Shown here: piece by piece, positions 1-11,123 of the stretch
Layout: each line of letters starts with the position of its first letter
Numbering within the stretch: the stretch's first letter is position 1
NCBI GenBank assembly: GCA_037176885.1
Contig: JAWWNJ010000065.1
Location: 868,001 to 932,000 of the forward strand
Direction: 5' to 3'
DNA: 64,000 nt
DNA from: Favolaschia claudopus
Lineage: Eukaryota > Basidiomycota > Agaricomycetes > Agaricales > Mycenaceae
Notes under the pieces: model-generated
What the model saw: the letters and a program-made list of their open reading frames with translations, nothing else
What the model was told of the DNA's origin: nothing
The model's database searches: none
Position numbers and translations under genes: made by a program

Positions 1-1134
1 CCGGGCCCGTGGTCTCTCCAGACCATCCATCTCGCCCACCTCCGCACATTGCGCTTTTGGCGCGGCGACTCCGTCTCTTTGAGACTTTCCCTTGTCCAGT
101 CCCCCTCCATGACCCTGAGTCTCGTCCCCTGCTACTAGTCAAGCGGCAGCTCCACGCAGTGGTGCGCCGCAAAATTTGACGAGGATGCCAATTTCGCTGG
201 GAGTTCACCTGAAACGGTGAAAAATCTGGAGGAAACAAATCTAATTACTTTGAGGCAAGGTTCCTGTACCCAGAAAGTGCAGAAAAAGGTCGCATCAGCT
301 GAAGAAAGAGGTAAAAAAGAGCGTGAGCGCGTGGGAACGTGATGTCACATGTGACAAAACTTCCCGGCGCGGGTTTAATGTCCGGAGTGCAGCGAGCTTC
401 GTTTTTAATCTGTGGTGTGAAGCGTCGATTAGTATGGTACACTGTACGCTCGAATGGGAGACGTACAGTATCAACAAATAGCTGAAGCCTGTCAGTGGAG
501 GGATGTTTGTGACCCTCCATGAATGACAAGCTGAGATTCAACTGCTATACGGGAGGTGTGAGAACTAGTACTGTCCCTGGCGCATGTAAGGATAGGCTTA
601 CTGCGGATAGTTCCTGACAGACTCTTAAATGTGTAGAGTCGCATTGGGCAGCCTGCCGGATGTTGAGCGAAGACGCCCATGGCAATGATGAGTGCGGTGC
701 CTACGGCAAGAGACAGGTCTTCCAGAAATCTATGAGACTGGGAAACTAGGTCAGGGATGGGATGGATGAGATGATCAGACGCCTCACCAATGTCTCATTC
801 GGACTGCCCATGAGGCGGCAAGGAAAGAGGGAGATAATACGCTCCGGTGACGTGGCTTACCTCGAGATATAACGCTTTGGCCCGAATTTCGTGATGTTTT
901 GTTACGAAGCACATAAGTATAAATTGTTTGGAAGGCTCAATAGACTTTGAGCAGCTAAATATCCCTAATATGCACAAATTCTATGTCATTGAAAGGAAGA
1001 AGTGAGCAAACCGAGGGGAAGTAAAGTCCGCATACTGGGGGAAAATTCCATCAATTTTGATAGAGCAGGGTTCCCTTTGGGATGGCATACGCGTCGCCGA
1101 CGGCCCGACGCAGTGTCTCACATCTGCAAAGTAG
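1..1134. other. No gene recognised
   Basis: Short ORFs on both strands lack any recognisable motif, sensible splice sites or codon regularity. I see no RNA gene and no repeat with clear ends in this stretch. Confidence 0.4.
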
Positions 1135-1589
1135 AGCGTGACTTGTACATGTCACCGCAAGCGATGTAGTTGGATTCAGCTAGAAAATTTCATAAATGAC
1201 TCAGAATGTCCTCCCTTTCTTACCCAGCATTTACGGAGAATTTACAGCTCAGCGGGGGCCAAGAAACAAGAAAAATTGGGTTTGAGCGGAACTTTCTTGA
1301 TTTCAGGTGGGTTTGCCTGTAAGATACACGGAAAATGAGCCGAAATGAGGTGAAATTAGAGCTACCCGAACCGTATTTAAGGCTCAACCCTCAAAAGCAC
1401 TTCGGAACCCCATTTTATGGAAGGAAAACCTATGTGAGCCAAAAATTCGATTTTGGGCAATTTTTCGCTGATTTTGTGACTTTTTTTAGACATTCATAAG
1501 AGGGCTCGGTGACCTGTGACAGGTGCAAAAATATTTGTAAAAAATTGGGCCTGTGACGCGTGACATACGAATTGAATGAAATGGTACAG
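1135..1589 (-). repeat. Dispersed element copy, inverted relative to 52734-53238
   Basis: Read on the minus strand this segment matches, with scattered changes, most of the TIR element at 52734-53238. Shared blocks include the end ATGGTACAG with TTGAATGAAAT beside it, the block around GACGCGTGACATACGAATTG, and a block around ACACGGAAAATGAGCC. The right end (1589) coincides with the terminus of the other copy. I could not find a matching left terminus or a TSD, so this copy is probably truncated or decayed there. No coding capacity is evident. Confidence 0.7.
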
Positions 1590-1620
1590 ATGTAATGTCT
1601 GAGTGTGGGGAAGGAAGATA

Positions 1621-1659
1621 GACGCGTCAAGTCACAGATCATTTCTGACTTGACGCGTC
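1621..1659. repeat. 14-bp perfect inverted repeat (hairpin)
   Basis: The arms 1621-1634 (GACGCGTCAAGTCA) and 1646-1659 are exact reverse complements around an 11-nt spacer. It lies just outside the dispersed element copy ending at 1589. Function unknown. Confidence 0.7.
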
Positions 1660-2005
1660 GCCTTGACAACGTAGCGACTTCAAGCTTTTGAAGCCTTGCA
1701 AAAACTGAATTGCGAGGACAAGTCTGGAATGCATTTATTCGCAATTGTATCCACTGAATTGGAGTTCCCGACTGCATCGGGAGGGCGGGACTGCGTCGGC
1801 GACGCGTTGCGCTCGCAAACGGACTTGAGCAAGTCGTCTGACAGCGTGTGATGTATATTTGATGCCCGAGATCCGAGGGTAGCGTTTAGTGTTTCTCTCC
1901 AAAAAGAAAAATTCCAATGCTTGAAACTGGGTAGTGTATTGGATGAGACCCTTCCCAGTACCTGGTGTGAAAATTCCCGAAATTTGTGGATTGAATTAAG
2001 AAAGA

Positions 2006-2351
2006 ATTCAGTAAGCATCAAGTTTTGTAACAAGTCTCCTCAAGTTACAAGCACTTTGTCACCAGTGCCGGGGCTCAGGGAATGCTTTGAGCAACTTCAA
2101 AAAAAATTACCAGGCTTTGTAACTACCAGTGTTTTGGATCTGCTTACCACAATCCAGTGAGTATATGCTTTAGCTGTCAAAATTAATAATCCAGAAAAAA
2201 CAGGGCCGCTAAGTCACTCCAACCAGATTCATCAGGAGCAGAAGAGTTTTGAAGGTGAATATGAGGGCGGTTACTGAGGTGGTTCTGAGGTTCATGAACT
2301 GGTTACCCAAATCGGGCGAAAAACTGCTCGAGCCAGTAATGTTGCCCGAAT
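2006..2351 (+). repeat. Dispersed repeat copy A
   Basis: About 345 bp that align through most of their length with 18091-18473. Shared blocks include CAGTAAGCATCAAGTTTTG, GGAATGCTTTGAGCAACTTC and GAATATGAGGGCGGTTACTG, with small indels between copies. Both copies contain an intron-like segment and could derive from an old transcribed element, but neither has an open frame. Copy A continues into the foldback element at 2453 through inserted sequence that copy B lacks. Confidence 0.75.
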
Positions 2352-2452
2352 GAATTTTAGCGGTTGTTCACGTAAGAACAATTTTCGTCTCCGTAACGCA
2401 TAACAGCAACTTTTTCGGCCCAAAAAGGCAAGAAAGAGTAAAAAATTTTCCG

Positions 2453-3987
2453 GAGCACCATATATGGTAATTTTCTCTTGATTGCCAGCCGGTGAACAAT
2501 GTGTCCAGTGAACAATTGGGCTAACGCGTAACACCCAGTGAACAACCGGTCGGAATAGTACAGTAGCTACTGTATATGGATGAATTGGACGTATTCAACT
2601 AGGATATTGAATTCCCATTCGCACTGAAGCAAGCTGGACCATTGTCCACATACGTCCCAATTTGGTAATTGATACTGTCACGTCAGTTTTCATCGAGACA
2701 TCCTGGGATTGTGTAAGCATTGCAAGAAGGTTAATAATCTACAAACGGACTGGAGCAAAACTTCAAAAAAAAGTGGGTTTCCGTGTTTTGCACAGCAATT
2801 TCCCGCTTTTGATTGCGGATCACTCGGGCCGGTGGCTGTGCAGCAGCAGCATCAATGTCGCTTGGTCATTGCCGATTTCTTGGTTAAGAGATTTCACTTT
2901 CAGTGTTGGCCGTAAGGGATAAGGCCTTAACTGCGTTAAGGGTTATTAAGGCCTTATCATAACCCTTAGAGCAACGGCCGCCATACTTATAAGGTCTTAA
3001 GGTCTCGGGCCGCTGCTCCGGCTATTGATTGATTGATCGCCGGGGAAGCTTGGCTAGGCTTTTATCTTGCTCTCTCCCGCCATGTCCAGTCCAATGCAGG
3101 CTCATTTCATTCAGTGAGTTCAGACTACCAACCAAACTGCAGCCAGATTTACCCTACATATTGTAAAGGATGCGTAGAACATGAGAGGGAATTGTTGGTA
3201 GAAGCCGGCATCTACGACAGCGTGGATTGGCAGCATGGGCAGTCATTTCGTGACAGCGCGTTCAAGTCTTGCCGAGAATTTTACGTTGAATTTTATTTTG
3301 CATAAGAGCAGGGTCCGTAGAAGGCACCCAATATTCCTGGATGGACCATATCCTCGGGGGTGGCAATGTTGAATGTGCATGCCCATACGCCTCAAAATCT
3401 GCACTCGAGGACGCTGCGGCAGTGCGAGCCCAATTTTGGGAACAGCTTGCATTTGTTGCAGACAACGCTGACTCTATTCGTACCACGAAGACTGGTTTGA
3501 AGGCTTCCACTCGAATTTTAGAGGTTGTTGACACTATCATGGCTGCACATAGGCATTTTGTGGGTGATATTAAGGCCTCTTGACTGTGCGAAAATACTTC
3601 CCAAAAAGGAAATTAAGCTCATACTGTAGCCTTCTGTATGACTGAAACGTAACGCGTAACGGAGGCCTGTTTCTGCTGACAAACCACCCATATATGGTAA
3701 GTCACCTTAAGCTTCCTTAAAAGGGTGATTTGTAAGCTGTTTCAGCCGACGACGACGTACCGGTTAAACATGTTGGGTATGTGGACAATGGTCCACATAG
3801 GAGGGTAAGCTTGCTTCAGTGCGAATGGGAATTCAATATCGTTGAATACGTCCAATTCATCCATATACAGTAGCTACTGTACTATTCCGACCGGTTGTTC
3901 ACTGGGTGTTACGCGTTAGCCCAATTGTTCACTGGACACATTGTTCACCGGCTGGCAATCAAGAGAAAATTACCATATATGGTGCTC
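2453..3987. mobile_element. TIR/foldback element with ~200-bp inverted ends
   Basis: The segment 2453-2653 is the near-perfect reverse complement of 3778-3987. The outer ends read GAGCACCATATATGG inward and include repeated TGTTCACTGG-type motifs and an ACGCGTTA block. The left arm lacks about 12 bp that the right arm has (a TACCCTCC block); a third partial copy at 18480-18600 has those bases, so the left arm carries a deletion. No TSD was recognised and no transposase is encoded. Similar TGTTCACTGG plus ACGCGTTA sequence recurs near 22365-22420. Confidence 0.7.
3033..3583 (+). pseudogene. Possible coding remnant inside the foldback element
   Basis: Two plus-strand frames, 3033-3305 and 3341-3583, have protein-like composition. 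The second reads through a stretch rich in Ala, Asp and Glu, ending in AAHRHFVGDI. They could be successive exons of one small gene carried between the inverted repeats at 2453-2653 and 3778-3987, but I could not define a convincing splice junction, and I do not recognise the product. Treat as a weak candidate only. Confidence 0.2.
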
Positions 3988-4539
3988 GCCACCATATGCC
4001 GTAGCCGCTCTACAGCGCATGCCGTGAGAGCCACTGGGTGGCTACCGGTGACTCTGCGCAAAGTCTCTAGTTCTGCCTTGATTCCATATGAGATATAGTC
4101 TAGGAGAGCTGTATTAGCACTCCTGTTAGTTTAGAATGCTTGATTTCAGCTGAGGAAAGCACTAACCTCCAAGTTTGCGCTAATTTACAGCCAACCGGCA
4201 TTAGCCGAAGCAATTTTGATTTCGTCCGTTTCTCCACCTTTTTACTCCTTTGAAGCGCGTAGGTCGATGAGACGAAGGTCAAGAATATGATAGTAGGTCC
4301 AAAATCTTAAATAGCGTGTGCTATGAGCTACATCGACGCGTCGTTTTTTGATGATTATGTAATAAGCGGACCCTCCAACCGCGGATCAAAGGAAACTGAA
4401 GACCAGAACACACCGCAGGTACGAGGACTTTTGTGTTGTTCCGTCTGTTTACAAGAGACTAAGGCTTTTCTGGGTGCCGAAAACGCGTTTTCCCGGCCGA
4501 GGGATTTCCCTCTGGAGAAGGGAAAACAATGACCCACCG

Positions 4540-4840
4540 TGGGAATCTCGACCTTTTTGCCATCACCCTCGGAATGGAGAAGTTCCCCCAGAGGTTGCGT
4601 CCGGAATCGAGGTCGTAATAAGCCCATTTCTCGCCAGACAGGCAGTTGGCGTTGAGAATGCGGGCGAAGTCGGCGTATCCCTACGGCATGTCCTTGAAAC
4701 GATTGGCGGGGTCGTTAAGGAGGTAATTGAAAAGGATGTACACGCGGACGAGAACCGCGGGAACAACGTGGCTGGTTTCGAGGTCCGGGTCGCGAAGGAG
4801 GAAGCCTCAAGACACGACTTTCTTGGGTCTGTTTCGCCTT
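4540..4840 (-). pseudogene. Degenerate coding stretch, function unknown
   Basis: The minus strand reads as a protein-like segment including LFNYLLNDPANRFKDMP, then one TAG stop, then GYADFARILNANCLSG and WAYYDLDSGRNLWG, ending near SIPR. The regular coding look on both sides of a single stop suggests a decayed exon. I do not recognise the family, and no start or flanking exon was found. Confidence 0.3.
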
Positions 4841-4842
4841 AG

Positions 4843-6960
4843 CGAGATCCCTTGTAGACACTCATGAATGCGCATACAGTAAATAGCGAGTTTGCGATGC
4901 AGCCATTTGTCGGAAAAACATGGTTTTGCTTGTAACGGATTGAGTTGGCTTACGGCCTCGTGGAGCCTCGAGACGTCTTGCAACCGGTTTGAGGTGTGGA
5001 TTATAAGTTGTTCAAATCCGTTGTAACTTGCCTGGTTGAGACCTAGCACAATATGAAGCTCCAAGCATGGTACTATCCTGCCAAATAGGTCTGGATGACT
5101 CTGAATTTTCTATTTTTCTCTTCTCCCTTGTCAATTTGAATCTCCGGACCTTTCGGCATTTATTCTGATAGCAATTTCCTACAGATACACCGCTAATTGG
5201 CGGACACATGGCCGCCATATGTCGTCCAGAAGTGGTTCACATGTCGAGTAAGAGTGGTGGCCAGCTGCGGGCTCACCTGGCATTCATTCTTTCGTAAATT
5301 TGACACACATTGGAACGGATATATAGTAAATAAATTGTATTGAGCTCACATAACATACAATGATACATAAATGAATACTATAGCAACAATGACTGAAACC
5401 ATACGTATACCTTTGTGGCCCGTCCCCGACAGCAGAATAGCCTCACCATAGCACCCCAACACTACTATCATGGCGAAATTATCGCGGGACAGCTTCGAAC
5501 ACGCGTGGATGTGAAAGAAGACCTGGTAACCGCGATTAACGAGGAACAATGAACGTCGAATGAGATATGCGCACCTGTCAACTCTCATATCCAGTCGCTG
5601 TAACCGGCAGCCTTGAGAAGTGACCAATAGTAATATGTAGTAGCGAGGTTGAAGCAAACGCTTGATGAGGATTTGATAGAGGTTGCAGCAAGGTCTTGAA
5701 AGAGTTTGTTCCTTGAACGTTGACCTTGAGTTACGCTTGTCACTTGAAGTGCCTTCCAGCATGGCCACTTGAAGACTTGAGCTCGCATGAGAGGCTTGTA
5801 TTTGAATTGGCATTGAGGGATGTTTGAGGATTTGCACCAGAGGCTCGCATAATAACTTGATCGTAGACCACCTTTGCTGCATTTTCAAGAGGGTACTTGA
5901 GGTCGATTGTAGCCAGCAGCGAAACGCGACACGGGGGTTAGACAGCATACGAAGCGGTACGAGGGGGGTTTTAGAAAGAAGGCGAAGGCCACCGTGGGGC
6001 AGCATTGTAGGAGGAAACCAAGATTCGAGAGGGGGCGCTGGAGGGGGACATGGTGGAAGGAAAGAGAGAAACGAAGCGAAAAAGCCAAGTCAACGCACAC
6101 GTGAGCTCGGCTGAGCTGTCAAAAGGTGCACGGACCTTTGATTTCTCACGCTAGCCAAATCGTGATCTGGGTGTCGATTTCAAGTCGATTCAGGCTTCGA
6201 TAACCCTTACACTGAATACTGCGGAGTGTATCGCAGCTCAGTAGTGTATTCCAGGAATTTCCGGCCATAGTCTGGTGCAGCTCTTGTTGCTTTGCTAAAT
6301 TAAGACTCTCGGATGATTCGGATCCAATTTGATCCAATACCTTAATCGGCAGCTGGACGTTCCAGTGGAAAATGCAGCTGTCAGCGATGTCGTGGCAATA
6401 GTGTACATGGCAGAACTGTTTCAGGTCAGTTCTGCCGGTCTGCCAGGCAGAACGGCAATTGCCGGATTTCGGCAGAATTGGCAGAACTTAATAAGGAAAT
6501 TATCCCCGGAGCGCAAGTGCAGCCAATTTTGGTGCAAAATAACACTAAAGATGCAGTGTGTGGACTCAGTGAAGATATTCCAGACTGTATACCACTCTAC
6601 ATCTGGTACCATATTGCAACCAGTGGTCGATTTGGTGGAGACCCTTTCTCTCACGTGACATTCGGCGAGCTGCCGCTTACTCGGCTAACCTTTCAGAATT
6701 GGTTCAGCTTTTGTTGAGTGCAGGAATCAACTCGCATCGGCCCTAAGGAGCCAAGATGCCCTCCCGGAACATCAATCAGGGCTCTCCGGCATTCACGGAA
6801 GGCATTAGCCGAGGGGTTCTGCCAGGTTCTGCCCAAGCTCCTCGAGCTACTGCCGGCAATTGCCAGGTTGGCAGAATTGATGGGCAGAACTCTGCCATTC
6901 TGCCAGCCACACTACGTGGCAAGCTGGTATCGAATGACGGCACAGCTGTCGCCAGGTGAG
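4843..6960. other. No convincing gene; GGCAGAA-rich repeats at 6400-6930
   Basis: A long minus-strand frame (5346-6005) exists but consists of repetitive CTTGA-rich sequence and is judged spurious. From about 6400 to 6930 the motif GGCAGAA and its complement TTCTGCC recur many times in both orientations, as in the inverted ends of a decayed small element. No exact boundary could be fixed. Confidence 0.4.
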
Positions 6961-8174
6961 TGGGTACGGGCATTGCCCTTGCCAAAAGCGGCAGCTTTGG
7001 TTGTGTTTGGTTGGCTGGGGACCTCGGTTCCAACTTCGCAAAAGCTTCAGCCTCTTACAACGGCGTCCTATCCCTTAGGTCCATTGATAAATGTTGTAGG
7101 GAATAAGCATTAAAACAAAAGTACTATGCCGGATTTTTGAATTTTGATGTGATTTGGTATGAGATCGCCTTTTTTTCGGAAAACCCAGTACCTTCACAAC
7201 ACATAGGGAAAATTTGGATAATCCGGCATAGTACTTTTGTTGAATGATGGATTCTGAACAAAATTGCCCGCGGTGGTCAAAGGATTGGGCCGGATTTGAA
7301 GGACGAGAAGCTTTTCTACGGAGACGACTAGAAACCCCCAGTTCTATGGCCCAAATATCCCTGTCTTACTCCACTTAGTATTCAGAAAGCTTTCAATACT
7401 TGAAATTAATGTATCTTGTGAATTCTTGCCAGGTAAATGAGGCAGCAACAGTTGTATGTAGGCGATCAATGGAATTATCAAAGTAATATTCTAATAACTT
7501 TCTCAAATCATCAGAGATTTACTAAAGCCAAAGTGGAACCATGTATGAATTTACTGCCTTCCCAAAGGTTATATGCCGGATTTCTTGTTTTCGACCTTCG
7601 GGGCTCACAGGACATTGATTTCAGCAAAATCAAGCTGGAAGTCATAATTTCTGGCAACGAAACACAGGGCTCTGTTAATATTATGATTCACCCGCTTATA
7701 CCGAGCAAACCTCCCACATAAAGCGTGGTATTCTGAGCCACCGTTCAGCCTGCAGAGCGAGCTGTATGCGCCGTTGTTGAGGCTTGTGACGATTGTGACA
7801 TGCGTGACGAGGAAGCGAAACTGGTTGACTTCTGGTTCAAATTTGAGCCTGAAGCGAGATTCCAAGGTAAGAAGTTTGTTTTTTGTGCTGTGGAAGCGCT
7901 TGGAGGTGTTTTCCATGTTTTCTTTTACTACCTAGATCCCGATGGTATGCCATTCCCACCTCAATTGCCCGATATCACTCGAGAGATGAAGAATTTCCTA
8001 AATATTTTTACAGATCCATGCTACAAGACATTATCTGGACACTTTCCTCCCTTGTGTCCATGCTTCTACATCGTTGTGGAACGCAGAAACCGACGGAACA
8101 TGCGGAGAAGGAGTTTGATTGGGGGCAAACAAGGCCAAAGCTGCCGCTTTTGGCAAGGGCAATGCCCGTACCCA
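6961..8174. mobile_element. 1.2-kb TIR element with 40-bp perfect ends
   Basis: The first 40 bases (starting TGGGTACGGGCATTGCCC) are exactly repeated in reverse complement at the right end, finishing at 8174. The heptamer AGGTGAG lies immediately outside both ends (6954-6960 and 8175-8181), a likely target-site duplication. Seven bp is unusual: 8 or 9 bp would point to hAT or Mutator-like elements, so the superfamily is left open. The interior holds short frames (7437-7721, 7800-8180) of uncertain reality and a nested mini-element at 7115-7240. No transposase was recognised. The identical ends suggest recent mobility or gene conversion between ends. Confidence 0.8.
7115..7240. mobile_element. 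126-bp MITE-like inverted-repeat element
   Basis: Twenty bases at the left end (7115-7134, containing AAAAGTACTATGCCGGAT) are repeated in reverse complement at 7221-7240. It is nested within the 6961-8174 element. No clear TSD was seen. Confidence 0.65.
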
Positions 8175-8180
8175 AGGTGA
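7437..8180 (+). other. Candidate small coding frames inside TIR element
   Basis: Frames 7437-7721 (94 codons) and 7800-8180 (126 codons) have plausible amino-acid composition but no recognised domain. The second overlaps the right inverted repeat, so its last ~14 codons are transposon end sequence. They could be exons of a cargo gene, or chance. Confidence 0.15.
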
Positions 8181-9297
8181 GACTTTCATCTGCGGGCTAC
8201 GTGGGGGCACTTTGGCGGTGTAGAGCTACAAATCTTACGATTTCATGCAAGTCCAATGTCAGGAAACATTCGCCGTTTCCTCGAGGTTTTTTGATCTGTG
8301 CTGTAAATCCATCAAAATCCCTTGATGAATGCCCGTTTTTCTTACTACCTTCCTGTGGCCGTATCGCTACGAAACTTGTAGGATCTGTAGCCCAAAGGCA
8401 TATAAACAGATTGCGAAAAGTCCGGAGGTCTAAATTGAAAAGGGAGAAGAGAAAAACCGAAAATCCAGACTCGTTGTGCAAATCACAGTCGCGGCGAAAT
8501 CAATTTACTTACCAAATATGGAAATTCTCATCAATCCCCTTCTTTTCCTCCGAACATAACGGTTTTCTCAAGGGGCAAGGCCACCAAAATGCGGAGGGAC
8601 TCAAGCCTGCATGTCTGGTGTAGAAAAATTTGGGTCTTTGTGTTGATTCTGCCGGGCCAGCCGGAGAGTTTGTTTAAAGAAGTTCAGCCAAACCTGGTCA
8701 GAAACATGACAGATTGGGCTCGTTCCTGTGCGTAGACCCATCCGACTACTCCCAGTCCCCGATCTCAGAGGTTCCCCCTGCTTGATTTAGCGATCTTTTG
8801 GTACCAGGAACTACACTTGCTGATGCATGTGCAGTGCTTGGAATTACAGATGCCGAGATTAGCCAGGCAGATCGGACCGGTCGGAGGCGCGAAAACCTTA
8901 TTCCTCTCATTCGTAGCTGGGATGCTACTTCACGCATTCTGGCCAAATTCTGTGTTTCTGCCCAGCATCGCGAGCACCATTTCTCGGGTGGACTCGAAGT
9001 TTCGTTTCACGAAATCTTGGCACAGCTCGGCTGGGGCGAAACCTATTTTTCCAAGAAAACGTCGTGGTTTACTGACGCTGTTAATGCATCCAAGCGTGTG
9101 TGGCCAACTGATCGAGTACCTGGTGAGAGACGCTGAATCTATATGCCGACTGTCATACTTAACTCATATGCTCAGCTGCCAACACAGCGAATGCTGAGCT
9201 TTACGAGTTCTGGAACACGATTTGCTTTGTATGGGGTCCAGGTGGTCCAGCACAGACAGGCATCATCCCCTCGAAACACTCTAGCAATCAGAGAGAG

Positions 9298-10010
9298 GTA
9301 GCCCGTCACAGTGCCCCCCTACACAGTTGGTACCTGCAATGAAGCAGAACCGGGTACGCTTAGCGTCACGATGGCCCCCCAATCTTCGCATCCCTAGGAT
9401 GCAAATTTTTCCGGAGCAGGAAAAAAAAGTTGGCCAGCTATTTTGGAGAATGTGGTAGCAATGCTCTGCATGGCAGTTGCCACATAACATAGTCTTGATG
9501 TCTATCCATCTCCAGCTGACGGTTAGGGCAACTAGCAGGAGTACAGAGGAATAGTGCTCCTCTGTAGACTCTGAACTGCACCTGCAGAATGCCCTAAGTA
9601 GGCTCCAGTTGTTATCTCTTGTAGAGATAGCTGTCGCTACTCAGGCCAGCCTCTATTGCTCTCATCTGGCCTGCAGTATAGGTAGCATGCATCCCGGGCG
9701 CCAGGCTGCGCTAACGCTCCACCAGCTACGAGTCACGGACTCGGAGGTATGCATTCTCGGGGGACTAGCAGAGCTATGGAGGCATAGCCTCTAACCATAA
9801 GCTCCGTACTGCACATGCAGTATTGCCCTAGCGGTGCTCCAGGTCTTCCCTCAAGGCAGCAACCTGTAGCTATTCAGGCCAGCCTGTATTGCTCCCATCT
9901 GGCCTGCGGGGTAGGTTGAGTGCATCCCTGGCGCTATATTGAGCTAACGCTCAAGCAGCCTACTGAGTCTACGCTATGCATAGACTCAGGGTACGCACTT
10001 CATATACCTC
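9298..10010. repeat. Dispersed non-coding repeat, copy 1 (partner 49466-50030)
   Basis: Extensive similarity to 49466-50030 in the same orientation: shared blocks CACAGTGCCCCCC, ATGAAGCAGAA, GTTGGCCAGCT and CTATGGAGGCATAGCCTCTAA. Within this copy, a block built on CAGGCCAGCCT...ATTGCTC...ATCTGGCCTGC occurs twice (near 9640 and 9880), a degenerate internal tandem duplication. No ORF is conserved between the copies. A non-coding mobile element, such as a SINE-like or defective LTR unit, is possible. Confidence 0.7.
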
Positions 10011-10663
10011 CCCCATAGCCCCCCACTTTTTCTTTGTGTAGTCCATGCAAAGGTAGAGCAGGATCTGCACGACGAAAAATTAATCCTCCATATCCGTAGG
10101 TTTCGGGGAAGAAAAATTTTCGGACAGAAAATATAGGTTGTTGAAGTTGCGGGGAAGTGAGAAGACCAGAACAGGAGGAAAGGATGGAATGGGTGGTGAG
10201 GTTCTGGGCTTGATAATGGCTGGGAATAGGAAAAGGGTATAGCTGGATAGATGGTAGGAAGAAGAGCATATTGCATAATTGGCCACTGGAGGTGTAGCCC
10301 AAGACGGAGGCGGAGAGAAAGGGACAGGATGGGGATGACGGCATAACTGGGAGCGGATATAGGGTGCAGCGAACTAGCGCGCAGACCTATGTCCAAAAAT
10401 CAGGAATACATCATGACTAGCATGATGTGGGGAGTTCCGTAGCCGGCCTAGAAGTAGCGCGATCCCCTCGAGAGAGCGGGCTAGTGATAGGCGGAAGCGG
10501 GAGCACCATCAGTGAGGTGCGAACGGAAACAGTTTCCTGAATGCGAGTGGACAGCCAGCATGATGGAAGGGGCAGCGAACTAGCGCGCAACCTAATCTCA
10601 CGAATTTCCAGCGGTATGACCCATTCAAGGGCCCGTATAAAGGTGCACAATACGGAGATACCA
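10011..10663. other. Left flank of the copia insertion; no gene recognised
   Basis: A minus-strand open frame covers 9986-10396 but is Pro/Ser/Leu-rich low-complexity sequence and is not credible. The motif GCGAACTAGCGCGCA occurs twice (about 10370 and 10575). Confidence 0.35.
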
Positions 10664-10668
10664 CGGGC

Positions 10669-10890
10669 TGTCAGAATATGAATTATTCCGGGTAGCCGCC
10701 CCGCCGCTCCGGCCCTTGATAGATATCTGATACTTATCGTACAGCCTTGTTTTCTTACATATAAACCGTGCTCGTCTGTCCACCACCCTCAGTCTTTCAT
10801 CCCACATTGCGGGAGACTGAGGGTGAGTTCTCTATCTATCTTACTCATTGTGTAGTTATTGCGCCTTCCGCGCATTTTCAGATTCTGTTA
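10669..10890 (+). repeat. 5' LTR of copia element (222 bp)
   Basis: Begins TGTCAGAAT and ends ATTCTGTTA, imperfect inverted termini. It contains a TATA-like ACATATAAA and a 10-bp stem (CCCTCAGTCT / AGACTGAGGG) around the sequence downstream of it. It is flanked on the left by the target duplication CGGGC. Confidence 0.95.
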
Positions 10891-10901
10891 GGTTATGGGC
10901 C
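10891..10901 (+). promoter_or_regulatory. Primer-binding site, half-tRNA-iMet type
   Basis: GGTTATGGGCC directly abuts the 5' LTR. It is complementary to the anticodon arm of initiator tRNA-Met (CCCAUAACC), not to a tRNA 3' end. Drosophila copia and yeast Ty5 are known to prime from such an internal tRNA-iMet fragment. The assignment here is by complementarity only. Confidence 0.75.
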
Positions 10902-11065
10902 ACCGAGCGCTAGCTCTCTGAAGACGTACCTATTGGAAGACTCACCTGCTCGCTCATCAGAGCTCGAAGCATCACAAGCACAGACTTGTATCAATCAATC
11001 AATCACACGACCTGTTGCCGAAATTCCCTCGGACTCCGGTTATCTCACCTCGGACTTCTCACACA

Positions 11066-11123
11066 ATGTCAACTGCAGCAAACTCGGCTTCTTAGCAGAA
11101 GACTGGCCGATTTTTCATGTTAA
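11066..11123 (+). pseudogene. copia gag, 5' fragment
   Basis: ATG at 11066 opens a frame beginning MSTAANSAS that stops at TAG after nine codons. One base over, the frame reads LAEDWPIFHVN and runs directly into the insertion site. Removing the nested element and one copy of TAA joins this to NATVELRLQGV at 12733, giving a continuous gag start. A one-base deletion near 11090 therefore best explains the early stop. The joined N-terminal region resembles the start of copia-type Gag (UBN2-like) domains. Confidence 0.7.

Noticed and set aside
5346..6005. 219-codon open frame on the minus strand
   Set aside because: It is made of repetitive CTTGA-type sequence, has no domain or splice context, and codon use looks random.
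9986..10396. 136-codon minus-strand frame
   Set aside because: Pro/Ser/Leu low-complexity translation of a CT-rich tract; parallel frames in the same stretch are equally open.
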